Assembly: GCA_003254885.1 (NCBI GenBank)
Contig: QANT01008355.1
Span: 1 to 64,000, forward strand
Length of the DNA: 64,000 nt
Reading direction: 5' to 3'
DNA from: Purshia tridentata
Lineage: Eukaryota; Streptophyta; Magnoliopsida; Rosales; Rosaceae
Shown: positions 37,153 through 49,182 of the stretch, in pieces
How the letters are laid out: each line of letters starts with the position of its first letter
How positions within the stretch are numbered: position 1 is the stretch's first letter
Made by a program: the position numbers and the translations under genes
Notes under the pieces: model-generated
Databases searched by the model: none
The model's input: the letters and a program-made list of their open reading frames with translations, nothing else
What the model was told of the DNA's origin: nothing

Positions 37153-37804
37153 TTGTGGCAGGCCACTTGAAATCTGAGTCTTTCTTATAGTGCAATTCTG
37201 CAGGTTCTAAACAATTGTTCATGGTTTCATAGTTACATACATTAATAGCTTACAGAGATTGTGATGTTGACACCACCAAATTTATTTGTTTCTATTTCAA
37301 TTTCATGAAAGAACAAAATAGGGTCACATCTCAGTCCCTTCAAAATCTAACAGACAAACAAACAGTCATGCACGGAGGCCTATCCTCCCAAATACAAGTA
37401 GCCAAGCTTCGCAAAGCAAAACCTGTGGCCATCACATCTGCAGCTTGATTGCTTTGCCTTGCACCACATACTTATCCTGAACTAGAGGATCCAAACCGCC
37501 TTTGCTGGATGTACTATGCATATGTATGTGGTCCAGCAACTTTCTTTCAGTGGTTTTTATGTAGTATAAAAATGGTACACGGGTCATATAGTCGTATAAT
37601 TTCTTTGGACAAACTCAAGAGTACATTTACTTGAAAAAGAGTTGGTTTATGGAAATGATGAAACTCAAAAGCCTTATAAACCCATTAAGATATAGGGAGT
37701 ACTGTTTCACAAATTTTTTATTTCAGTCAGAATCATACATTATCACAACAACTGCTCCTTATTGGAAAAACAAAGAACGACATGAAACCTCTAGATGAAG
37801 CGGA
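37153..37804. other. Spacer between P450 copies C and D
   Basis: No gene is seen. The last part is the 3' flank of copy D and is similar to the 3' flank of copy B, which shows the duplicated unit extends beyond the coding region. Confidence 0.45.
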
Positions 37805-39473
37805 TCATGGGGAGTATGTTATTGGCACCAAATAAAGAGGAGATTTCTTATGGACAGTGAGTCCATAATCTTCAGTCATGTCCAAGGCCTCAACCAATGC
37901 ACTACCACTACTGGGCAATTTCCAATCAAACCAATATAGAAGGTTAGCAAGCACATATTCAGCTGAAGCAACCCCAAAGGCGATTCCAGGACACCCCCTT
38001 CTCCCACCACCAAATGGGATGAATTGGAAGTCCTGGCCTTTGAAATCAATTGGGCTGCCTTCAAACCTCTCTGGGACGAACTCCTCCGGTCTGTCCCAGA
38101 ATTTGGGGTCCCTCTGGATTGCAAATGCATTCAAAAAAACTGTTGTTTTCGGAGGGATATAGTAACCTCCCAATTCTCCGCCTTCAGTTGTTTCTCTAGG
38201 AACTAAAAGTGGAATTGGAATATGAAGTCTTAGAGTTTCTTTGATGACTCATTTCATGTACTCCATTTGATTGATATCATTCGAATCTACCTTTGTCTTT
38301 TTCCCCACCACTCTTCTTACCTCTTCTTGGACTTTCTTCATCACACTTGGATTTCTCACAAGCTCTTTCATTAACCATTCCAATGTTGTTGAAGTAGTCT
38401 CAGTTCCACCCAAAAACATGTCCTAAAATCATAAAGATGCCAAATCTAATTCAGCCATATATGTATCCTTGTGCATGTGTGTTGACAGAAAGTAAGCAAG
38501 TAAATGAGTGACAGTGATAAAGATAGAGACCTGTAGGATTGCTTTTAGGTGGTCTGAAGTGAGCTCGAATTCAAGCATGCCATCCTTTAGAAGATGGAGG
38601 AGAATATCCACAAAGTCCTTCGTATCAGGCTCACCTTCTCTCTTTGCTGTCTTATGTTCTTCAATCATCTGACCAAAGAATCCATCTAATTCGGTAGACG
38701 TTGCTCTTAAACTTGCAATGAAGCCTCTTAGATAGTCAATCCATCTCAAAGAAGGGAAGAAATCTCCAATACTGAAAGCCGCACGTTGCCTCGTCAATCT
38801 TCTTGATAACTCTCCCAACCTGCTATTACCATCTTCTTCCACAAACTTTTGTCCAAGAATACACCTGCACATAATGTTGTAGGATGTTTTTGTCAGAATC
38901 TCACTTATATTAATAGGAGATCCACTGACATACGCTTGGTGTATCCTGCTGACCGATGCCGCAACCACTTCTTCCCTTGCATACTGAAATTGCAGCACTC
39001 TATTAAGGCTCAGCAGTTGAACAACGCAAATTTTCCGAACTTGTCTCCAGTACTCTCCATACGGAGAAAACGCCAAATCTTGGCATCCATAGAGCAATAT
39101 CTTTGCAGCCGTAGGCTGGGGCCGGCTGGAGAAAACAGTATCATGAGTCTTCATGACTTCCTTGGCCATTTCTGCAGATGAAACTACCAGGGTTGGAACT
39201 TGGCCTAACTTTAATAGCATTAAAGGGCCATACTTCTTAGAGAGAGAGCGATTGAAGAGAGCGGTGTGGGAGTGTGCCTAGCTGGTGAAGGTTTCCAATT
39301 ATAGGTAACCTTGTTGGGGATGGAGGTAATTTGAGTTTCCCACCTGATCTGGGCAGTGAAAACAAAATGAAAACAGAAAAAAAGAGAAGAGGAACTAGGA
39401 AAAGATTGAAGAGAGTGTTCATTTGTAGCTCTTGCCACAACTGATTCAACAGTGGTAATAGGGCCATTGCCAT
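37805..39473 (-). pseudogene. CYP71-type cytochrome P450 pseudogene, copy D
   Basis: Near full length, with exon 1 at 38532-39473 and exon 2 at 37805-38422. Anchor, hinge ([18 protein letters not shown]), GEYWRQVRKICVVQLLS, I-helix GGTETTSTT, ExxR (KETLRLH), FVPERFEG and an intact heme loop [13 protein letters not shown] are present. Two disabling changes are seen. Extra bases in a CT-rich stretch near 39240-39250 shift the frame of exon 1 after LPHRSLQ. A TGA at 38249-38251 stands where copy B has a Cys codon (MKCVIKE). Apart from these it is highly similar to copy B. Confidence 0.88.
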
Positions 39474-40193
39474 AACTTTGGCTGGCCACTTGAAATCTGA
39501 GTCTTTCTTATAGAGCGAGTTTTCAGGTTCTAAACAAGCATTCATGGTTATGTAGTTATGTACAATTATTACTTTTGGGATGTTGACACCAATTTTATTG
39601 GTTTCCATTTCAAATTTAAACCTCAAGAAAATTCATGCAAAGAACAAATTAATAGGGTCACGTCTCAGTCCCTTTAAATAACCAGTGAGGCGGGGCTATT
39701 CATCCAAATACAATAAGACAAGCTACGGAAAGCAAAGCTGGGAAGCTAATGCAAAGGAACCAGATACGTATCCATAAATATCTGCTATCACCTTTGCACT
39801 AAGCTAATATATATACATATAAAATTGACATACCTAGTATACCTTGGCGTGAGTGTTATTTAATTAATTGTTTAATTAAGTGTAATTAGTTTCTTATATC
39901 TATTAGTATTGTATCTCCTAGAGTGTCTAGGGTTTGTATCACTATATATACTTTCTAAATTTGGAGAAGAATAAACAGAAAACTATTTCACTATTTTATA
40001 TTTGTTATTAAGTATGTGGTCCAAATACTTCCTTTCGGTGATTGTAACGTAGTAGAAACATGGAACATGGTCCATAGTCGTACATATTCTTTGACAAACA
40101 TTATGAGAAGAAGAGGTTGTATGATAGTAATAATGAAACTCAAAAGCCTAATAAACCAATAATATATAGTTGAAAAAAGAGTACAGTATTCAT
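39474..40193. other. Spacer between P450 copies D and E
   Basis: No gene is seen. Around 39835-39990 the sequence resembles the end of a small LTR (TATA-like box then a short leader), but no matching ends or target duplication were found. Confidence 0.4.
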
Positions 40194-40239
40194 TTATTTA
40201 AATCTAAATCCACTACAATATGTAACAATTAAAATTGAC

Positions 40240-41939
40240 AATACTACTGGCACAAGATGCAAAGGAAATTTCTTACGGACGACGAGCTCATAAAATTCAC
40301 TCATGTCCAAGTCCACATGAGCCAGTGCACTCCCACCTGGCAACTTCCAAGCAAACCAATACAGAAGGTTTGCAATCGCATATTCAAGCGAAGTAATCCC
40401 GAAGGTGATTCCAGGGAACCCTCTTCTCCAACCACCAAATGGGATAAATTGGAAGTCATGGCCTTTGAAATCAATGGACTTGTCCTGAAACCTCTCTGGG
40501 ATAAACTCCTCTGGCTTGTCCCACAATGTAGGGTTCTTTTGGATTGCAAATTCATTGATAAACACTCTTGCTTTCGAGGGATATGGTAGCCTCCCAATTC
40601 TACTCTTGCAGATGTATCTCGAGGAACTAAAAGAGGAGCCGGAGGATGCGCGCAGTACTCTTAGAGTTTCTTTGATGACACATTTGGATTCCTCACAAGC
40701 TCCGCAGTTTACCATTCCAAGTACTGTTGCCCGCAGTAGTATCTCTTCCCCCCACAAACATGTCCTTAAATTGTAAAGATACTAAAATTTTCAGTCCTTG
40801 TGCATCGTAGTGTGAAAGTGAGGAGTACTGCTACACTCGCCAAATTTGTTTATCAAATCTTATTGTTTCAATTATCTAAATTTCGGTCTAATCTGAACAT
40901 TTCATTTCTTTTTGACTAAGTAGGATAGAAACATACTAACCATTAACATATCATTTGGTGAATGTGAGCATGTGTTTGTGAGGGAGTGAGAGAGAAGAGA
41001 CCAGCAGGATTGCTTTAATGTTGTCTCGAGTGAGCTCAAAGTCAAGCATGCCATCCTTCTGAAGTTGGAGAAGAATATCAAAAAAATCCTTCCTATACCT
41101 TCTCTCTTTTCTGCCTTATGTTCTTCAATCACCTCATCAAAGAATCTATAAAATGCTGTAGAAGTTTCTTTCAAACCTTCAACAAACTCTCTTATCAATC
41201 CATCTCAAACAAGGGAAGAAATCTCCAACACTGAAAGTCACAAATTGCATCATCGATCAGCCTTCTTGATAGCTCCTCAAACCTACTCTTTCCATTTTAT
41301 TCCACAAACCACTAGCCAAGAATACACCTAGACGTACACCATGTTGTTGGAGGTTGCCACCAGCATCTCACTTAGCTAGATTAACATCATGATCACCTCA
41401 TCTCAGGCTCATCTTGCTTATCCTATTGACCATTTCTGCAACTTCTTCTTCCCTAACTTGCTGAAATGGTTACACCCTTTTAAGGCTCAGAAGCTCAAGA
41501 AGACAGACCGATTTTCCGAGCTTGCCTCCAATACTCCCCATATGGAGCAAACCCTACATCCTGGCATATATTCATAGAACAATATCTTTGCAGCCGTGGT
41601 TTTAGGACGTACGGTTGGAGAAAAGTGTATCGTGGGAGTTCAACATGTCTCGGGCCATGTCTGCACGTACTTGTAACTTGGCCCAAGTGTAGCAGCATAA
41701 GAGGGCCATACGTCTTAGAGAGGGCATGAAGATTGCGATTTGGGAGTGTGCCTAGCTGGTGAAAGTTTCCAATTATGGGCAACCCTTTTGGTGATGGAGG
41801 TGATTTGAGCTTCCCACCAAATGTAGTCAGTGAAAGCAAAATGGAAATAGAGAGAGAGAAGAGAAACCATGAAAATGTGCAAGAGAGAGCTCCTGTGTAG
41901 CTCTTGCAGCAACTGATTCAGCAACGTTAATAAAGCCAT
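40240..41939 (-). pseudogene. CYP71-type cytochrome P450 pseudogene, copy E (heme Cys lost)
   Basis: Begins at a Met at 41939 (MALLTLLNQLLQELHRSS) and shows hinge, GEYWRQARK and mid-exon fragments in different frames down to about 41000, then exon 2 remains at about 40240-40760. Exon 2 lacks the I-helix segment; it keeps ExxR-like text, FIPERFQDKSIDF and a heme loop reading FGGWRRGFPG, where the heme-ligand Cys is replaced by Phe and a conserved Gly by Trp. Several frameshifts break exon 1. It is the most diverged long copy and cannot code for a working P450. Confidence 0.85.
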
Positions 41940-42462
41940 TGTTTTTGCTGATTTTAATAGTTAGATATGCTGCATGTAATCTGAGTCCTTCTTATAGCGC
42001 CTACATTTACATCATTGTTAGCTTAGATTTATACTCTATTATTAATTATAAATTTGTAATTATTTTTGTATAAAAGTTTAACCCTTGGCATCATCTTGTT
42101 GAGTTGTTTATTTCATTTCACTAGGCACAAGACACTAGTTAAAGAACCAAACCACGCTCCACATCATCCAAGGTCCCATGCATGAACTTGCATGTAGTAC
42201 TAATTAAAAAGTCACCATCTTCACACTATTTTAATTTTTTTTTTTCCAAGTGCAGTATCATATATAGCAAGAACAAAAATTTAAAATGTTTCTTCCAATT
42301 TTTCCTTTTTAAGAAACCTTTAAACGAATTCCCAAATGAGAAAGTAGGAAATTTTTTAGCACTTATTATGAACGGTTGAATTTGAACTTATCTGGAATAA
42401 TTAAAAACTAAAATAACTTATAATAGAATTTTGGTCTGACTCATTCTATACTAATTAATATT
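41940..42462. other. Intergenic region between P450 copy E and the copia element
   Basis: AT-rich flank with no gene or repeat recognised. Confidence 0.45.
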
Positions 42463-42789
42463 TGTTGAATATTGATCTAGAATTTAACAGAGGATTTTAG
42501 AAAGTTGCAGAGAAAGGAAAAAATGGGAGAGGAGAATAATCAATTTCGTGATGCTCACACAGAGCACACACCACTGCCAGTATTTCATATATATCCATGT
42601 AAGAAAACAGTATCAAAAACCGTTACAAGAGAGAGAGAATATGATCTCTTCATCACCATTCATTTGGCTGTCCTATAAGGCAGTGCCAACTGTCACAAGT
42701 TTAAAAAGAATTAAAACAAAAGACTAACTGACTTTCTAACACTGCTAATTTAATTAAGACGAGTTCAATTAAAGTCCTTAATTTCAACA
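42463..42789 (-). repeat. 3' LTR of the copia element
   Basis: On the element's strand it starts TGTTGAAATTAAGG and ends in ...CAACA, with TG...CA tips. It matches the partner LTR at 47052-47381 with about five substitutions and a few small length differences. Confidence 0.93.
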
Positions 42790-45700
42790 CTCCCTTCTAA
42801 GGCTTTAATTGACTTAACTCCAAGCTTACTTCTCAAAAAACAGAACCTATCCTTGGCCAAAGCCTTGGTAAAGATGTCTGCAATCTGATCTTCACTTTTG
42901 CAATACAACAAGTCAATTTCTCCCTCCTGTATGGCATTTCGAATGAAGTGAAACTTTCTTTTGATGTGTTTGGATCTTTGGTGAAACATTGGATTCCTTG
43001 ACATTGCTATGGCAGAGGTATTATCACACATTATAGTTGTAGGCTCTATCTGTTCTTCTCCAAAATCTTGCAATACAAATCTCAGCCATATGGCTTGAGT
43101 AGTGGCTTCAGCTGCACTCACATACTCAGCCTCTGCAGTGGAGAGTGCAACACTTTGTTGCTTCACAGAAGCCCAAGAGAAAGCCCCACTGCCAAATGAA
43201 AAAGCATAGCCCGAGGTCGACTTCATATCATCCTCATCTCCACTCCAGTCACTGTCACAGAATCCAATTAGAAAGGCAGATTCTCCTTTTCTATACAGAA
43301 TTCCATGATCAATTGTTCCACAAATATACCTAAGCACTCTCTTAGCTGTTCCAAGATGCTTGGTCGAGGGACAATGCATAAACCTTGCTAGCAAACTAGC
43401 AGCAAACATAATGTCTGGCCTAGTTGCAGTCAAGTAAAGCAAACTCCCAATGATCTTCCTGTAGTGCCCTTCATCCGCTGCCTTGCTTCCATCTTCCTTC
43501 CTTAGCTTATCAGTAGTGGCAAGAGGCGTTGCCACAGATTTACAATCATTTAAACCAAACTTCTCAAGTAAACTTTGAGCATATTTCTTCTGATGAATGA
43601 AAATACATTCTTCCTTCTGTATGACACCAATGCCAAGAAAATGATGTAGCAGACCCAAGTCAGTCATTTCATACCTTCTCATCATCTCATTTTTGAAATC
43701 ATCTATCATTCCTTTATCACTTCCTGTATATACAATATCATCCACATAAATGGATACAATAAGAGTGCCTTGTTCCTTCTTGTGTCTCACATATAAAGTT
43801 GCCTCACTAGAACTCTTTTCAAAACCACACTGCAGCAAGAAAGTATCAATATTACTGTACCATGCCCTTGGGGCTTGCTTTAGACCATAAAGAGCCTTTT
43901 TCAGTTTGTACACTTTGTCTTCTGCACCTTGCACTACAAAACCTTCAGGTTGGTCCACATAAACCTCTTCTTCCAACACTCCATTAAGGAAAGCTGACTT
44001 TACATCCAGTTGATACAACTTCCAACCTCTTTTAGCTGCAAGAGCAATTAGAATTCTGATTGTGTCTAGACGAGCTACTGGTGCAAAAGTTTCATTAAAG
44101 TCCACTCCAGGCTTTTGAGTGTACCCTTTTGCAACCAATCTTGCTTTGTGCTTTTGAATTGAGCCATCTAGGTTCAGCTTGGTCTTAAAAATCCACTTTA
44201 CTCCCACAATAGGCTTGTTGCTTGGTCTATTAACTAGTTCCCAAGTCTGATTCTTTTCTATCATCATAATTTCATTGTTCATGGCTTTCTGCCATGCTTG
44301 GTCTCTTGCTGCATCAAAGTAACTTTCGGGTTCTATAACACTAAGTTTGCAATGAGCAAATACTTCATTCAAACTCTTCCATTTCTTTGGAGTAGAATCA
44401 TAGGTCTCTGTCAACTCAATTTCATTTCTTGAAGTGGTTCCTGGTGGACTTGCATTCCGTGCACATTCACCTTCATTTTGAACATCATCATCCATTGAGA
44501 ATTCCACAATATTTGGAGTGTGGTTGAACACAGTGGAATTTGCAGGCTCGACATCACTGGCTGTCTCCTTAGCTACTCCATTATGTTCTCCAGGTATTGA
44601 GATGTGAACTGTTTCACTGGTTTCCCAGTTCCATTGAGCAATTTCATCAAACACTACACTTCTCGAGACTATTACCTTGCTTCTTTGCAAATCAAACACT
44701 CTATAACCCTTCTCTCTGGTGCCATATCCAACAAAAACTCCCTTCTGCGCAGATTCATCCAATTTTTGTCTTTGTTGAGATGAGATATGAGTATAGCAAA
44801 CAGAACCAAAAATTCTCAAGTGCTTGACCCCAGGCTTTCTCCCACTAAACACCTCAAATGGAGTTTTATTCTCCAGTGCTCGAGTAGGACATCTATTTAA
44901 TAGATAAACTGCAGTATTGACAGCTTCACCCCAAAAATATTGTGGCATCTGCTTTTCATGAAGCATGGCTCTTGCCATTTCAACTATTGTTCTATTCTTC
45001 CTTTCTGCAATACCATTTTGCTGGGGTGAATAAGCAACAGTGAGTTGCTTCTCTATTCCAATGCTTTCACAGAATTTCTCGAACTCTAGGGAAGTATATT
45101 CACCTCCTCTATCACTTCTAAGCTTCTTTATCATGAACCCACTTTGTAGCTCCACCATTGATTTGAATTTCCTGAATACAGAGAACACATCTGATTTGTA
45201 TTTCAGGAAATAAACCCAGCACATCCTGGATTTATCATCAATAAACGTGAGAAAATATCTATTCCCACTAAGTGTCTCAGTCATTGGTCCACAGACATCT
45301 GTGTGCACCAATTCGAGTAGTTCTACAGCCCTTTTAACTTTGCCTTTATCAAATGCTTCTCTGTGAGCCTTGCTTCAAGCACATCTTTCACACACATGCT
45401 CCTTATTTCCAATTTCGGGTAAACCATACACCATGTCTTTATTTTGCAGCTGCATCAAACTTTCAAAATTTAAATGGCCAAACCTCCTGTGCCATTTCCA
45501 GGAGGAATCAGTCACAGTAGCAGTATTTGCCATTAAGGAGTCTATGTTCCCAAGTGTAAGAGGAAAGCACCTGTTACCTTTCATCTGCACAGTAACAATT
45601 AACTTTTGAAGCTCCTTATCACCATATATACTGGCCACAAAGTCACCAAATATCAACCAGTACCCATGCTCAACCATTTGTCCCACACTTAATAGGTTTT

Positions 45701-47006
45701 CATCCAGGCCAGGTACCACCATTACTTCAGTGATGTATCTGGTGCCCTCTTTGGTTTTAACAGGGAGAGTTCCCTTCCCTATTGATTCCACAAGCTCCCC
45801 AGTTCCCATCTTCACTTTGCATCTTACATTTCTATCAATATTGATAAGTAGAGACTCGCAACCTGTCATGTGGTTGCTGCATCCACTGTCCAAGTACCAC
45901 ACATCTTGACACTTCTCTACAGCTGCCTTGTGGCAGACATAAAACATAGTAGCAGGCTCTTGGACTTGGTTTGCATAGTTCATGACTTGACCCCTTCTAT
46001 TTGGTTGATGACAATCTTTCATTACATGTCCAAACTTCTCACAATTATGGCATTTTATCTTCCCCTTGAACCAGCACTCTCCATGGTGAAGTTTATCACA
46101 AATTCTGCACTTAGTCTTCCCAGCATCAGGTCCAAACCCCTTCACATTTGCTTGAGGTTTGGTTTCCCACTTCCTGGATTTGCCTTTCCAGTTTCCTTGA
46201 CTTTTCTTTCCCCCATCATACCCATGAGTTTTTGCTTGAGGGTTATGTGGTTTTGGGGAAATGCTCATGCTAGCTAGAGCCCTCTCTGAATTTCCAGTAT
46301 CTTCTTCATGTCTATCCAGCCTTATTTCATAACTTTTGAGAGATCCTACTACCTCATGTACAGAGACTGAATTTAAATCAACAGTCCTCTCAATTACAAC
46401 GCACATAGGATCATAGGTTTTAGTTAGGCTGATCAGCACCTTCTGTACCATCCTTTGATGAGTAAGAAGTTCACCATACTTTTCCATTTGATTAGTTAGA
46501 TCAAAAAAGCGAGTAAAATAGGCAGATAAAGATTCATTTTCTCTCATCCTCATATACTCAAATTCTCTACGCAAACCTTGGAGTTTCACTGACCTTGCTT
46601 GTTCATCTCCATGATATTCCTCTTGAAGTAAATCCCATGCTCCTTTGGCAGTGTCTTGATTCACAATTCGGGGAAAAATCTCCTTTGAAACAGCACCTTG
46701 AATAATTCCTAGGGCCTTAGCATCCTTCATGAGCTGCTCTTCGAGGTAAGAATCTACTTCCTCATCATCCTCCGCACAAGCAAGCTCACCATCCTTCTTT
46801 ACTTTCTCTTTCTTCCTCTTCGATTCTGGAATGATGATCCCTTTTTCTACCAGCTTCCAAATCCCATAAGATTTGAAGATAGTGACCATTCTGACTTTCC
46901 AGCATTCATACTCTGTTCCATCAAAGATGGGAGCCCGTAGCTCACCATTTCCAGATCCAGCCATAGCTGGGTGACTTCTTTGTTGGATTCCTCTCACGTT
47001 TCTCAC
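42790..47006 (-). mobile_element. Internal coding region of the copia element (gag-pol)
   Basis: From high to low coordinates: gag with a UBN2-type region (about 46.1-47.0 kb), a CCHC zinc knuckle (CHNCEKFGHVMKDCH, near 46.0 kb), the protease motif DSGCSNHMTG (near 45.9 kb), integrase (about 44.7-45.4 kb), reverse transcriptase with YVDDIVYTG (about 43.6-44.3 kb) and RNase H with the copia-type ending (about 42.9-43.3 kb). Copia elements normally make one gag-pol polyprotein. Confidence 0.9.
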
Positions 47007-47051
47007 AGAACCAACGCCCAGTCCACAATCGAACCTAGGCCACTAATACCA

Positions 47052-47381
47052 TGTTGGATATTGATCTAGAATTTAACAGAGGATTTTAGAAAGTTGCAGA
47101 GAAAGGAAAAAATGGGAGAGGAGAATAATCAATTTCGTGATGCTCACTCTGAGCACACACCACTGCCAGTATTTCATATATATCCATGTAAGAAAACAGT
47201 ATCAAAAACCGTTACAAGAGAGAGAGACTATGATCTCTTCATCACCATTCATTTGGCTGTCCTATAAGGCAGTGCCAACTGTCACAAGTTTAAAAAAGAA
47301 TTAAAAAACAAGAGACTAACTGACTTTCTAACACTGCTAATTTAATTAAGACGAGTTCAATTAAAGTCCTTAATTTCAACA
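47052..47381 (-). repeat. 5' LTR of the copia element
   Basis: Partner of the LTR at 42463-42789, with the same TG...CA tips, directly followed on the element strand by the primer-binding site. Confidence 0.93.
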
Positions 47382-47445
47382 TATGTTGCCTCTCTGCTTG
47401 GTCTTAGTAACTAATCAAACTCTAGATCTAGACAGACAGAGAGAG

Positions 47446-47682
47446 ATGGTTGTAACAAATGGTGCAATGCTTAATAGGTTGAGCTCACCTTTCTTGTGTG
47501 GAGGCAAGAGAAGCCAGACCTTGTTATCTGCTGGTTTTGGAGCCAGAGTTGGAGGTGCTATTAATCAACCCAAGAGGTTCATTGTGGTGGCTGTAGTTCA
47601 ACCTAAGAAGAAGCCTTCCAGCTATTAAAATGGTGGCAACTTCATCGACCCCGAATGGCTCCTTGTGAATCCAAATTTCTGA
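47446..47682 (+). pseudogene. LHCB6: N-terminal fragment of LHCB6 (CP24 chlorophyll a/b-binding protein)
   Basis: The frame from 47446 reads like the CP24 transit peptide: a short Met/Asn start, then RLSSPFLCGGKRSQTLL and ARVGGA, then QPKKKPSS before a stop at about 47626. In a neighbouring frame GGNFIDPEWL follows, which is the start of mature CP24, but the expected Trp-containing link before it is missing and the frame runs off to LVNPNF and a stop. The rest of the light-harvesting protein is absent. The match is from memory of CP24 sequences and is strong over two separate segments. It is a truncated, broken copy, starting 65 bases after the copia element. Confidence 0.8.
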
Positions 47683-48855
47683 AAAATAAATAAATACCTT
47701 GAGGGTGAACTCACATGCACTGATGCATTGTCAAATTTTCTTCCAAATCTTTCTTTATTGCAAATTCATTTTCTGACAAAAGTACAAAAATTAATGGAGA
47801 AGAAATTAAGCTATATACCCAGATGAAATCAAGCTATGCCCAAATGAAATCAAGCTATGCCCAAATGAAATTAAGCTATACCCAAAAAGTATAACTAATT
47901 AAAAAGCTCGCTTTCCTCTCTGAATCAAATCAAAGAATAACTAGTTAAATAAATAAATTGAAATTGAAAGGTATCGAATTGAAGGCAAAGAGGATTGGTG
48001 CAGACCTGGGAGCTTTCTCCTGGTTTGTCATCTCGCGTCTATACCCAGATGGCCAATAGAGACTGGATCTCGGAACTCGTCGATCTGTTCCAGCGGGAAA
48101 GCCGCTAGGCTGTGCTCCAGGGCGGCGATCTCAGCGAGGGTGGGGGAGGAAGATACCATAGAGGGCTCATGTATCTGTGAGACAGAAAGAAGAGACATGG
48201 AGAGTGAGAAATATGAGTGCAGAGACGAGAGAGACAGAGTCTGAGAGATGAGTGCAAAGAGGGAGTGAGCACAGAAAATGGAGTTATGGATCGCATTTGT
48301 ATAAATGGGCCTCCTTAAAAATAAAAAATAAAAGTATCTGGATCTTATAAGTAGTGGGAATCCAAATATGGGTTTTATAATTATTTACTTTAATATTTGG
48401 AATTTTTTTTTATAAGTTCATTTGGACTAAAACAGTGTTTAAAAAGTCCATACGCGGAAGTGAAATTTCCTGCCAGCCCACTTGTTAACACTGCTACTGT
48501 AGCGCTGTTACTGTAGCGCGCTACAGTAATTTTTATTTATTTTTAAACTGCAGTTTTTATTCTATATGTTTAGAGAATTGTTCCTGTTGAATAGTAACTA
48601 TTCTAATTTTGCAAAAAAACTAAAAAACAAGAAAACTATACAAATTTTACTTTTTTTGTTTTTGCATAAACACCTCAAAAATAGCATAAAACAAAAAAAT
48701 GAAATACATTAATTTTTTTTGTCATATCTAAAAAATTATCACTATCGAACAGTAATAATCAATTTATACAAATTTTACATTTTTTTCTTTTGTATAAACA
48801 CATCAAAAATAACATTAAAACTGATCTTTTTTGTATAAATACATCAAAAATAGCA
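47683..48855. other. Repeat-rich region after the LHCB6 fragment
   Basis: At 47802-47887 a unit of about 21 bases (caagctatgcccaaatgaaat) is repeated about four times. At 48476-48530 a self-complementary ctactgtagcgc motif recurs. Between 48660 and 48860 a unit like ttttgtataaacacatcaaaaatagcat occurs three times. A short coding-like stretch on the minus strand is listed separately. Confidence 0.55.
48028..48159 (-). other. Short coding-like stretch, possibly a captured gene fragment
   Basis: From an ATG at 48159 a GC-rich frame of 43 codons reads MVSSSPTLAEIAALEHSL and continues to a TGA at 48028. It is preceded upstream by a CT-rich leader like a plant 5' UTR, and a possible splice donor (GTATAG) lies near 48040. 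Its GC content stands out against the AT-rich surroundings. No family is recognised. It may be the first exon of a gene or a fragment carried by a transposon. Confidence 0.3.
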
Positions 48856-49182
48856 TAACAGTAACAATTGCATTATTGTTACTTTCGAACAGTAACAATT
48901 GCATTATTGTTACTTTCGGGCAGTAACAACTGTATTATTGTTAATGTCGGACAGTATCAATAAGGTGATTGTTACTGTCAAACAGTATCAATAAGGTGAT
49001 TTTTACTGCAAGGCAGTAGCAATCACCTTATTGTTATTGTCGTACAATAACAATAACCTCATTGTTACTATCACCTTATTGTTATTGTCGGACAGTAACA
49101 ATCACCTTATTCATACTGTCGTACAATAACAATCACCTCATTGTTACTGTCACCTTATTGTTATTGTCGAACAATGACAATC
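48856..49182. repeat. Minisatellite of self-complementary units
   Basis: About ten diverged units of roughly 25-33 bases. The core is attgttactgtcggacagtaac, whose two halves are reverse complements, so every unit can fold into a short stem, and units can pair with one another. Spacers are mostly caccttattg-like. No coding potential. See the findings section. Confidence 0.8.

Larger units (their letters stand above)
42463..47381 (-). mobile_element. Ty1/copia LTR retrotransposon, nearly whole
   Basis: Element of 4.9 kb on the minus strand with two LTRs of about 330 bases. Next to the 5' LTR is a primer-binding site (tggtattagtgg, near 47040-47051) like that of initiator Met tRNA; a purine tract lies beside the 3' LTR near 42790-42800. 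Domain order gag, protease, integrase, RT, RNase H is that of Ty1/copia, with a TNT1-94-like protein style. The LTRs are about 98% alike, so the insertion is young, perhaps around half to one million years at common plant rates (inference). It looks nearly whole, with about one break. No matching 5-base target duplication is evident at the outer ends. Confidence 0.93.

Noticed and set aside
39835-39990. LTR-like piece with a TATA box between P450 copies D and E
   Set aside because: No TG...CA tips or target duplication could be fixed, so it was not called as an element.
47383-47628. Intact small plastid protein gene
   Set aside because: The frame matches only the CP24 transit peptide and then stops; the mature-protein start follows out of frame, so it is a broken fragment.
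48856-49182. CRISPR-like array
   Set aside because: Repeats are diverged, have no unique spacers, and the sequence is plant nuclear DNA; it is a minisatellite.
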